A stretch of DNA of 10,380 nt, taken from the NCBI GenBank assembly GCA_002705325.1, contig PAFS01000009.1, positions 1 through 10,380 of the forward strand. The letters are read 5' to 3'. The notes under the pieces were generated by a model. The model worked only from the letters and a program-made list of their open reading frames with translations, was not told where the DNA came from and did not search any database. The translations under genes were made by a program, and so were the position numbers. Of this stretch, positions 1 through 6,513 are shown piece by piece. Every line of letters starts with the position of its first letter. Position 1 is the stretch's first letter. The DNA comes from Gammaproteobacteria bacterium. GTDB lineage: Bacteria > Pseudomonadota > Gammaproteobacteria > Pseudomonadales > Litorivicinaceae.

Positions 1-1
1 C

Positions 2-997
2 TCGTTTCTGTGTTCTATTCTTGAAGCGGTGCTGCTTTCCATGACGCCTACGTTTGTAGAGCGATTGGCGCAAGACCGGCCCCGCGCAGGTGCCGTCGTG
101 CAAAAAGTACGCAAGCGCATGGATGAATCACTGGCCAGTATTTTGATACTGAACACCTTTGCACACACCATGGGTGCGGCAGGTGTGGGTGCGCAGGCAC
201 TCAACGTCTTTGGCCCCGAAATGGAAACACTCGTAGCAGTGCTTCTCACGCTCGCCATTCTGTATTTCTCTGAAATCATCCCTAAGACAGTAGGTGCAAT
301 TTACTGGCGGAGTCTCGCCATACCAGCAGCACATGCCATTGTTTGGTTGGTGCGTCTTACCTACCCCTTGGTCTGGGTCTCCACTCGGCTGACCAAAATC
401 ATGGGAAACAAGGATATGAGCACCGTGACTCGCGAAGAAATTCTCGCACTCGCCTCGCTAGGTAAACGGCATGGCGCACTGATGTCACAGGAAAACGACT
501 ACCTCCAGAATATCCTGCGCATGCGATCAGTCACTACCGGAGATATTCTGACACCGAGAACAGTCGTTCATATGCTCGATGAAAACGCCACCGTGAACGA
601 CGCGTTGACCCTTGAGAAGTCTCGTCGCTTTTCCCGAATGCCGGTGTATATCGATTCTGTCGATACGGTCACGGGGCATGTACTACGGAGTGATTTGTAC
701 GAGGCTGAGCGAACCGGCGCAGGTGAGAGCACCATCGCATCACTGCGGCGTGACGTGGTCTATGTCTCGGATAAATTACCTGTCCATAAACTCATCAATC
801 TCTTCATCACTCACCAAATGCATCTGTTTGTAGTCGAGGATAAATACGGTCAAACCGCAGGTGTAGTGACTTTGGAAGACGCTCTGGAAACACTGCTCGG
901 TGCGGAAATTGTCGATGAGAGCGATTCCGTCGCCGACATGCAGGAACTGGCCAAGGAAAAGCACAGGGATCGGTTGGAAAGCGCGAGCTCTGATTAA
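2..997 (+). CDS. CNNM (DUF21) / CBS-pair membrane transport protein, 5' end missing
   Basis: The reading frame is open from base 2 through a GTG at 29, so the gene runs in from the left and its true start is outside the window. About 331 residues are visible. Counting from the GTG, residues 1-135 are the end of a CNNM/DUF21 transmembrane domain, with hydrophobic stretches near 38-60, 65-83 and 93-112 and the typical EIIPKTVG segment near 82-89. A CBS pair follows at roughly 165-290, including the hallmark GVVTLEDALETLLGAEIVDE near its end. Proteins of this family (CorB/CorC/HlyC-like, CNNM) are inner-membrane proteins linked to magnesium or other divalent-cation transport, with nucleotide-sensing CBS domains. 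The protein stops soon after the CBS pair, so the CorC/HlyC C-terminal domain of longer members is absent. A terminator follows about 70 bases downstream, which separates it from the next gene. The family call is firm; the transported ion is not known. Confidence 0.9.
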   Translation, partial: SFLCSILEAVLLSMTPTFVERLAQDRPRAGAVVQKVRKRMDESLASILILNTFAHTMGAAGVGAQALNVFGPEMETLVAVLLTLAILYFSEIIPKTVGAIYWRSLAIPAAHAIVWLVRLTYPLVWVSTRLTKIMGNKDMSTVTREEILALASLGKRHGALMSQENDYLQNILRMRSVTTGDILTPRTVVHMLDENATVNDALTLEKSRRFSRMPVYIDSVDTVTGHVLRSDLYEAERTGAGESTIASLRRDVVYVSDKLPVHKLINLFITHQMHLFVVEDKYGQTAGVVTLEDALETLLGAEIVDESDSVADMQELAKEKHRDRLESASSD

Positions 998-1067
998 TTG
1001 AGCTTTCCGCCCGTAACTTGGGAGGCGCTTCAAAAAAATAAGCACCTAAGACCTTTTTTTGACGCAT

Positions 1068-1095
1068 AAAAAAGCCCCATTAATGGAGCTTTTTC
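1068..1095 (+). terminator. Rho-independent terminator after the CNNM gene
   Basis: An A-run plus GCCCCA pairs with TGGAGC plus a T-run around a TTAA loop (1080-1083). The stem is 11 pairs with one C/A mismatch (1076/1087). Because both flanks are A/T runs, it could work in both directions. A weaker hairpin with a separated T7 tract lies just upstream (1023-1060). Confidence 0.8.
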
Positions 1096-1098
1096 GTT

Positions 1099-1119
1099 AG
1101 ATGATACGGAAGGGGCGAC
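1099..1119. repeat. Imperfect copy of the tRNA-Leu 3' end and flank (candidate attachment-like site)
   Basis: Aligned without gaps to 10290-10310, this stretch matches at 18 of 21 bases, including a shared core CGGAAGGGG. Both copies read in the same orientation on the plus strand, so they are direct repeats. The right copy contains the tRNA CCA end and part of the acceptor and T arms. No integrase is visible, so this may be a relic or chance. Confidence 0.3.
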
Positions 1120-1262
1120 ACACATAACAAAAAATCCCAATTAATTCATGTATTTATAAGCGTATCACACCTTGAATGAGACCAAAAATATACCGAAGGT
1201 ATTATCATGTAGGTGCTGCCGCGCCCCTCATATTTAACCCCCGGGGGGCTTACCGCATTTGT

Positions 1263-1282
1263 CCGGTAGCAGTAGTTACCGG
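1263..1282. repeat. Perfect 6-bp inverted repeat CCGGTA / TACCGG
   Basis: CCGGTA (1263-1268) and TACCGG (1277-1282) are separated by 8 bases. The left arm can instead pair with TACCG at 1251-1255, so two mutually exclusive hairpins are possible. There is no T-run after it, so it is not a standard terminator. It could be an RNA structure in a leader, an operator, or chance. Confidence 0.4.
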
Positions 1283-1529
1283 CTAGCAACGTCAGGGGCA
1301 ACTCAAAAATTGAAATGGAGCGCTAGTAGGTTGCGACTTGCATTCAAATTGCAACGGAACAAGGGTAGATCGTCTAGAAAACTAAACGAAGGCTCTCATT
1401 TACGAGTCCAGTAGATACCGCAAAAATTCATCGAGGGTTACAACGGGTTGCAAGACAACAAAAACTTTTTAAATTATTGACCTTAGGTCTATTCTTACGG
1501 AAACGCTGCGTAAAAAAGAGTCGAGAGAT

Positions 1530-2552
1530 ATGGACACCGATATTTTCAGTCAAGAAACTAAAGTACTGGCAGATTTCAAAAAGATCAAAGATGACGGTAC
1601 TTTTTCGCAGTCTGATTTTGATAGCCTGGTAGATCAATATAGCAAGCTGCTGAGAACGACCAAAAAGATAATCAAGCTCAGCGATAAGAACGAGCAACGG
1701 CTAAATCAGTTAAAGACGGAAGCGCAAGAGACCAATGAGCAACTGGAAGGCATGTCAGCTCAGTTATCCAAGTTTCTCAGTCCGCAGTTGTACAATTCAA
1801 TTTTTTCTGGCTCTCGACACGGCACCAGGGTTAGCCGTCGGAAGAAGTTAACAGTTTTCTTCTCCGACCTGTGTGGTTTTACTAATTATGTTGAGAGTAT
1901 GGAATCTGAGGATGTAACGGATCTACTCAATTTATATCTTGAGACGATGACTAACATCGCGCTAGATCATGGTGCAACTATCGATAAGTACATTGGTGAC
2001 GGTATCATGCTTTTCTTTGGCGATCCGGAAACCCGAGGTGTAAAAGAAGACGCCATCCAGTGCGTCAATATGGCGATTGAGATGCTAAGTGCATTAGATA
2101 ATTTGGCAGACGAGTGGGCCAAGTACGGATTGAGGGATCAGCTACAAATGAGAATCGGCATCGACACCGGGTTCGCCACTGTTGGCAACTTTGGCTGCGA
2201 GTCAAGGTTAGATTATACGGCAATCGGTGCCGCGGTTAACCGTGCCTCGAGATTGGAAACCGCCGCAGACAATGGATCGATTTACATATCTGAGGATACC
2301 TATAATCTTGTTAAGGACTCTATCGAAGCAGATGCACTTCCACCAATACACCTAAAAGGAATTGGGGAGTTTCAAGCTCGAAAAGTGATTGCGTCTAGGA
2401 GCACTAAATCAGTATCAATGGCATTAGGTGAGCGGAATGTATCTTTTGTTCTGGACAATTTGAGCACTGCAGAACTCGAATCAACAAAGCAGAGCCTGGC
2501 CAAAGCACTTAGCGATATCGGTGCTTTTCAAGATGAACGCTATCAAGAATGA
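1530..2552 (+). CDS. Class III adenylate/guanylate cyclase with N-terminal helical stalk
   Basis: This predicted soluble cytoplasmic cyclase has 340 residues and no signal peptide or membrane segment. Residues 30-82 are charged and helical, likely a dimerising stalk (YSKLLRTTKKIIKLSD). A linker, LSPQLYNSIFSG (83-94), precedes the catalytic domain at about 105-287. Both metal-binding aspartates are present: D113 in FFSDLCGFT and D157 in KYIGDG. K153 and D228 (DYTAIG) match the adenine-selecting pair. N237 and R241 (AVNRASR) match the transition-state residues, so it should be active and probably makes cAMP. About 50 further residues of unassigned helical sequence end the protein. The ATG has AAGAG nine bases upstream, and no earlier in-frame start looks better. 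It converges on the siaB-like gene, 64 bases apart. A role as output of that switch, in place of the diguanylate cyclase SiaD, is inference from position and the stalk. Confidence 0.93.
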   Translation: MDTDIFSQETKVLADFKKIKDDGTFSQSDFDSLVDQYSKLLRTTKKIIKLSDKNEQRLNQLKTEAQETNEQLEGMSAQLSKFLSPQLYNSIFSGSRHGTRVSRRKKLTVFFSDLCGFTNYVESMESEDVTDLLNLYLETMTNIALDHGATIDKYIGDGIMLFFGDPETRGVKEDAIQCVNMAIEMLSALDNLADEWAKYGLRDQLQMRIGIDTGFATVGNFGCESRLDYTAIGAAVNRASRLETAADNGSIYISEDTYNLVKDSIEADALPPIHLKGIGEFQARKVIASRSTKSVSMALGERNVSFVLDNLSTAELESTKQSLAKALSDIGAFQDERYQE

Positions 2553-2616
2553 AGCGAAGAAATAAAGCGCTCCATACTTTCGAACCACCAGTGGCGACGA
2601 CTATCTAGATAGACAC

Positions 2617-3153
2617 TCAGGTTACCCAACCACGATATACAAAGAGTGCACCAAACTCGTGCGCCTGAAAGTCAAACTCAAATTTTTTCACTCTTCGAGC
2701 CATCTCAATAAAGCCCAAACCTGCGCCGGCAGAATCCTCGGGTGGACCATCTTTCAAACGTTGACGGTAAAGCTTTCTCAACTCCTGTTGGTCCTTTACG
2801 GATAAATCCACCAGCGTTGACTCGAGTACATCTCTTTTAGACTCCGAGACCACATTAACGGCCTCTATAAGAAAGCAATCGTCATCAAGCGATATGGCGA
2901 TAGTTCCGACACTATCACCAGTGGACTTTGTTTTCTGATGAGAATACCTAATTATATTTTGAGCTTGCTCGATGAAAACACCAAAAACTCTATTTGCAAC
3001 CGCTTCTTCTGTTTCTTTGTCAGACAGTTGATGACGCACAGGATTTGCTATTGTAGTAAGTAAATCTTCGGTCATGGGCCCTGAGTAGCAGAACAGTGTT
3101 TGACGGTTTTGCATGAAGGTGTGTAACCCAACGGTGTCTTTATTTGGACTCAT
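2617..3153 (-). CDS. siaB: SiaB-family protein kinase (DUF6272, GHKL-like)
   Basis: This 178-residue soluble protein resembles the SiaB family, which in Pseudomonas phosphorylates SiaC. Visible motifs fit a degenerate GHKL ATP-binding fold. An N-box-like helix EQAQNIIRYS covers residues 62-71 (E62, N66). A central strand segment FLIEAVNVV lies at 94-102. A glycine-rich lid, SAGAGLGFIEMAR, lies at 141-153. The N-terminal 25 residues, with FCYSGPMTEDLL near 21-32, also fit the family. It is the last gene of the operon, 23 bases after the siaC-like stop. GGAG lies about nine bases before the ATG, supporting this start. No terminator is obvious in the 64 bases before the convergent cyclase stop. 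Family identity is judged from motifs and from the siaA/siaC neighbours; kinase activity is inferred. Confidence 0.85.
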   Translation of the reverse strand: MSPNKDTVGLHTFMQNRQTLFCYSGPMTEDLLTTIANPVRHQLSDKETEEAVANRVFGVFIEQAQNIIRYSHQKTKSTGDSVGTIAISLDDDCFLIEAVNVVSESKRDVLESTLVDLSVKDQQELRKLYRQRLKDGPPEDSAGAGLGFIEMARRVKKFEFDFQAHEFGALFVYRGWVT

Positions 3154-3176
3154 TACCGGGCTCTCCTCTAATCTAC

Positions 3177-3557
3177 CTACGCAGTTTGTTCAACGTCGAT
3201 TGGGACGAGCTCATAGGTGCAGCTCTCTAAATCTTCTTGAAAGTCCTCACCTGCCTCCAGCATAGTGTCGTCCTCGGTTCGATAACACCATTGGATTACG
3301 ATCTCGCGACCAGCTTCTGCTGTTTCTTCGAGGTACTCAAAGAAATCAAAAAGAAACTTAGCCGATGAGCTATTGAAATAGTAGAGCTCAATCACAACTT
3401 TGAAGGTGCCAGTTTCCAGGCTTATAGACTCTTCTAAGGCATCTAAAACTGGTCCGGACCATTCAGATATGTTCTCTGGATAACACTCCCCTCGGATCGC
3501 GCAGGACCGCGAGGTTAATTCTACATAGGGCGTCCTTTGAGTTTGTTCAAAAATCAT
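3177..3557 (-). CDS. siaC: SiaC-family regulatory phosphoprotein (DUF1987)
   Basis: This 126-residue acidic cytoplasmic protein matches the SiaC/DUF1987 family, whose fold resembles anti-sigma-factor antagonists. The N-terminal half carries the family signature GECYPENISEWSGPVLDAL (residues 23-41). A hydrophobic strand, FKVVIELYYF (52-61), leads into NSSSAK (62-67). In Pseudomonas SiaC the phosphoacceptor is a threonine in the equivalent N-T-S-S motif; here the aligned residue is Ser63 (codon 3369-3371). The family role is a switch protein: SiaB phosphorylates it, SiaA dephosphorylates it, and the unphosphorylated form binds and activates a cyclase. Its ATG overlaps the stop of the phosphatase gene in an ATGA arrangement, with a strong GAGGAGC ribosome site inside that gene. 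Translational coupling and matched dosage are therefore likely. The partner cyclase in this organism is not proven. Confidence 0.88.
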   Translation of the reverse strand: MIFEQTQRTPYVELTSRSCAIRGECYPENISEWSGPVLDALEESISLETGTFKVVIELYYFNSSSAKFLFDFFEYLEETAEAGREIVIQWCYRTEDDTMLEAGEDFQEDLESCTYELVPIDVEQTA

Positions 3558-5809
3558 GCTTGCTCCTCACCAGCGAGAGATTCGCCTTCTAAGCTGTCTG
3601 ACTCGTTAAACGAGAAAGCTAAAAGTGTTAAATCATCACGAAACGGCGCTTCACCTCGATACAAGTCAACGCTGTTCATTATTTTTTCCACTATGTATCG
3701 AGGGGACCTATCAGTAGCCTGCTGCAAAAGCTTCAAAACTCGTCGTCTTCCGAAGGCTATTGGTCGTTCCTCGGGGCTCATTACATCAGTTATACCGTCA
3801 GTAAGCATGACAAAAGAGCCACTCGGATCATTGATCTCGTGTGTCGAGAACTCGAATCCTTCTTTCACTCGAGTCGAACCGACGGATTTTCTATCGCCAA
3901 CCATCTCTGTAGCGCCATCACTTTGCACCTGGAAGATAGAGGCCTTGGCGCCCGCAAATTCGAGTTTGCGACTACTGCGATAGTAGATGCAAACGCCACC
4001 GTCGAAGCCCTCTTCATTTGTGTTTTTCTGATCAGTCTTGCTCAATGTATCTTTCAGAAGACTGTTTACCTGAGACAGGTATTCCCCGGCGCTCTGATAA
4101 TTGTCAGGCGTGATTGCCTTATCTAAATGACTTCGAGCGATGATTGATAAAAATGCTCCGGGAACACCATGTCCTGTGCAATCGACTACGGCTATATAAA
4201 CCTTGTCTGGTAAGTCCTTGATGAAATAGATATCGCCGCCAACCAAATCTCGAGGACGCCATTCAACATTTATGTCGATATCACCCGGGTATGTTTTAGG
4301 CAGCAATGCGTTCTGAAGCTTCGCTGCATATCGGATGGAGCTATTAATCTCATCCTTAGCAACAACGAGCTCATGAGTTCGCGCATCAATAAGTGTAGCG
4401 ACCTCATCTGACATCTTAGAGAACGCTTTGGACATGACCTCGATAGAAGCTCTTTCTTTCTCCTCATCAGTACCGGACGATAATGCTGTTCGCATGTCAT
4501 CAATCTCGCGCATCAACATTGTCCTGGCATCGCCCTCGAGCTGCTCAGAAAGAGCCAACATTTTCTCAAACATTATCTCGTCGCGCTCATCTCTCCGTTT
4601 AGCGCGTTCTTTCCGCTGCTCCTCTGCGTCCACGCGTAGCAAACGAAATTCGTTAATAGCTCTTTGTAATCGACCCACCTCGTCGTTTTTTGAAGAAAAC
4701 CAACCACGCTGTAATTTATGTTCACTGAGGTCGCCTTCACCCATCCGCTCCAGCGCGGAAATCGCTCCTAAAATACGGTTAAATGAGGTAGAGGTGACAG
4801 CGAACATAAGTGCAAGAATCAACATTGCGGTTCCACCGAAAATGAGCGTTGACTCCTCTTCAGACTTCTGTAACGTAGCGAGCAGTTCGCTTTGATCGTC
4901 AAATAGTAAGATCCTAAGTTCGCTCGCACGGATACTTTTGCTCAACGGAATAGACGAAATTCGAGCGCCGAGCGACTCATTAATATAGCTGTACTCGTAA
5001 CTATCCGTGGCGCTGGCATACGACAAACTGTCGCGAATTAATAAAGTAAGATCTTCAGCTCGCTCCTCCTCATAGTAGTCTCCAACGGTCAGTGCTTCAC
5101 CCCCGACAACTAACGCAGTTTGTATCTCAAAATTTTCTCCAAACACCTCAAGACTTTCTGTCACGTTTCGCCCAAGAACTATAATACCGACAGCCGACTC
5201 CGATTCATCTAGAAGGGCAAAAGACAACGTATCGTTAATTGATACCGGCTTTTCCTCGTCTAAGTCTGTAATTTGAACAATCCTTCTCGAAGATCCATTT
5301 TCCAAAGAGCGAACAAAGGCTCCGAAATTTAGGAAATAATCGGGCGAAGCTGATTCTGAGCAGGGGTCTACGCCGATCACGAATAGACTCGACTCACAGT
5401 AAAGTTGCAGCCCACGGTTGTCATAGGCTATTGCGAAAGTCAGCTGCTCGGATTCAATCGGACCCAAAAAAACGTGCGAGAGTAAATCGTAAATGCGGTC
5501 CCCGTCCTTCTCTTGGAACGCCAGAAACAAAGGGTTCCCAGGATCCCCATTAAAAAACGGATCCTCGGACGAGTAGTCCCAAAACTGTACGTTTTGCTCA
5601 GCACCATAGAGAGGGTCATATACATATAATTTATCGGTGAACTCAACGTCCATGTTGCTTATCCAGGCACTGCTGTGCGCTATTATGCTTTCTTGAGCAC
5701 TGTAGTCGCGATTCGCAGAATTAAGTTCTTGTGCAGAGTAAAAACTGGCCCCGAATAGAGAAAGAATACCAATCATGATCAGGCCGATAAGTCTGGTTTT
5801 AATGTTCAT
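3554..5809 (-). CDS. siaA: SiaA-like membrane SpoIIE/PP2C serine phosphatase with HAMP-like linker and extracytoplasmic sensor
   Basis: This 751-residue membrane signalling protein has a first membrane segment at 6-24, a large extracytoplasmic sensor at about 25-320, and a second membrane segment at about 321-344. A HAMP-like region (345-395) and a charged coiled coil (390-500) follow. The SpoIIE/PP2C phosphatase domain occupies about 505-733. Expected metal-binding acidic residues are all present: D526 (LVGGD), D543 (VVDCTGHGVPGAFLS), D671 (LTDGITDV) and D726 (FRDDLTLL). In Pseudomonas, SiaA dephosphorylates SiaC in response to an external stress such as detergent; the ligand here is unknown. 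Two sensor cysteines, C138 and C150, are close enough to form a disulfide. The gene starts 55 bases after the TonB-domain gene and ends in an ATGA overlap with siaC, so it sits in one operon. A modest AGG ribosome site precedes the ATG. Confidence 0.9.
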   Translation of the reverse strand: MNIKTRLIGLIMIGILSLFGASFYSAQELNSANRDYSAQESIIAHSSAWISNMDVEFTDKLYVYDPLYGAEQNVQFWDYSSEDPFFNGDPGNPLFLAFQEKDGDRIYDLLSHVFLGPIESEQLTFAIAYDNRGLQLYCESSLFVIGVDPCSESASPDYFLNFGAFVRSLENGSSRRIVQITDLDEEKPVSINDTLSFALLDESESAVGIIVLGRNVTESLEVFGENFEIQTALVVGGEALTVGDYYEEERAEDLTLLIRDSLSYASATDSYEYSYINESLGARISSIPLSKSIRASELRILLFDDQSELLATLQKSEEESTLIFGGTAMLILALMFAVTSTSFNRILGAISALERMGEGDLSEHKLQRGWFSSKNDEVGRLQRAINEFRLLRVDAEEQRKERAKRRDERDEIMFEKMLALSEQLEGDARTMLMREIDDMRTALSSGTDEEKERASIEVMSKAFSKMSDEVATLIDARTHELVVAKDEINSSIRYAAKLQNALLPKTYPGDIDINVEWRPRDLVGGDIYFIKDLPDKVYIAVVDCTGHGVPGAFLSIIARSHLDKAITPDNYQSAGEYLSQVNSLLKDTLSKTDQKNTNEEGFDGGVCIYYRSSRKLEFAGAKASIFQVQSDGATEMVGDRKSVGSTRVKEGFEFSTHEINDPSGSFVMLTDGITDVMSPEERPIAFGRRRVLKLLQQATDRSPRYIVEKIMNSVDLYRGEAPFRDDLTLLAFSFNESDSLEGESLAGEEQA

Positions 5810-5864
5810 GATGCCTATCTCTTTTAAATCTAACTTTCGAAGAAATGCCTTGCTCGAAGGATTT

Positions 5865-6257
5865 TCACTCCAGCCTAAACGGCATTCTCATGGTGATATC
5901 AGAAGCATAAACCGCTGAGCCGTCGAGGGTTGGAGGCTGAAATTTAAATTTCTTGATGTACTGGGTGGCCGCCTTATCGAAAACGAGGCGAGGTTTGGAA
6001 TCAGTCACTCTGAGATCGACGAGCTCCCCTTCTTCGTTAACATCAAACGCCAATACAACAAACCCTTCTATACCCATCCGTTGAGCGCGACGCGGATATT
6101 TGAACGTCGGTCTTGACGAGATCATAACTTGCACTAACTCTCCTGAAGGGGCTTTACCCTCAACATAAGGCCCCCCTTGAGCGGCTGCGGTGCCGGGAAG
6201 AACCCAGAGTAAAGCTGATACTAATGTGGCTGATGTCAATCCGAAAAAAATCTTCAT
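5865..6257 (-). CDS. Secreted lone TonB C-terminal-domain protein
   Basis: This encodes 130 residues from the chosen ATG at 6257. Residues 1-27 form a classical Sec signal peptide (MKIFFGL, a hydrophobic core, then TAAA-Q), so a periplasmic protein of about 103 residues is expected. Nearly all of it is a TonB C-terminal domain: YPRRAQRMGIEGFVVLAFDV (54-73), then FDKAATQYIKKFKFQPP (93-109). Full TonB proteins have a membrane anchor and a long proline-rich spacer; both are missing, so energy transduction to a TonB-dependent receptor seems unlikely. Binding a periplasmic or outer-membrane partner is more plausible. The frame is open further upstream to 6413, but those extra 52 residues would bury the signal peptide, so the shorter form is preferred. 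It heads the siaA-siaC-siaB operon and may feed the SiaA sensor domain (inference). Confidence 0.82.
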   Translation of the reverse strand: MKIFFGLTSATLVSALLWVLPGTAAAQGGPYVEGKAPSGELVQVMISSRPTFKYPRRAQRMGIEGFVVLAFDVNEEGELVDLRVTDSKPRLVFDKAATQYIKKFKFQPPTLDGSAVYASDITMRMPFRLE

Positions 6258-6513
6258 ATTTAAGGCTCGCTTTTCTAATTTTTTATACGTCTTTTTTCCC
6301 CCTAACGCACAAAAAGACGCCGCCATTAACAGGACGCTAATTAACTTACCCGATACTGCACAAAATACATCAAAGGTGTACCATTCCAGATTATTGATTG
6401 CGCCACCACACATTCCAACAAATTTGGCTATTTTTCAAACATATTTGTAAGAATTTTTCTAATTTTCTGTGCATCACTGGATGCGCTACACAAGCCGCCT
6501 GCGGGGGTGACAT
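6258..6513. promoter_or_regulatory. Divergent intergenic region between the sia-type operon and the HD gene
   Basis: This 256-base AT-rich spacer separates two outward-facing genes, so it must hold promoters for both directions. The AT-richest part is 6420-6475. For the minus strand the nearest -10-like element is TATAAA at about 6283-6288, without a convincing -35. No clear CRP, sigma-54 or FliA site was found. I cannot assign individual elements with confidence. Confidence 0.4.

Larger units (their letters stand above)
1096..1529. other. Gene-free stretch upstream of the cyclase, hairpin-rich
   Basis: I find no convincing gene here. It contains a copy resembling the tRNA-Leu 3' end (1099-1119), a short ATACC-GAA-GGTAT hairpin (1190-1202), a C5G6 block (1237-1248), and an interlocking TACCG / CGGTA / TACCG set (1251-1282). 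GTTGC or GCAAC half-sites recur at 1286-1290, 1330-1334, 1351-1355 and 1447-1451; the middle two can pair as a 7-bp stem. The best promoter-like pair I see is TTGCAA (1448-1453) with TAAATT (1470-1475), spaced 16, which is a poor match to sigma-70. The transcript leader of the cyclase therefore probably begins somewhere in this stretch, but the start cannot be fixed by eye. Confidence 0.5.

Noticed and set aside
1330..1355. Integron attC-like site suggested by GTTGC...GCAAC
   Set aside because: The right half does not fit the RYYYAAC core and no second pair of core boxes is present. No cassette structure or integrase is visible.
2601..2612. 12-bp perfect palindrome CTATCTAGATAG between the convergent cyclase and siaB-like genes
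   Set aside because: A 12-bp perfect palindrome is expected a few times per 10 kb by chance. It has no T-run for a terminator and is not upstream of any gene.
3537..4895. Plus-strand ORFs of 148, 95 and 155 codons antisense to the SiaA-like gene
   Set aside because: They lie wholly or almost wholly opposite a gene with intact catalytic motifs. Their products are Ser/Arg-rich with no domain, typical antisense shadows.
6258..6413. 52-residue N-terminal extension of the TonB-domain gene (MCGGAINN...)
   Set aside because: A classical signal peptide begins at the internal ATG (6257). The extension would bury it and occupies the promoter region of a divergent gene pair.
6258..6513. CRP/cAMP-receptor binding site in the divergent promoter region
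   Set aside because: Expected because of the cyclase, but no TGTGA-N6-TCACA-like pair with acceptable matches was found; only isolated half-sites.
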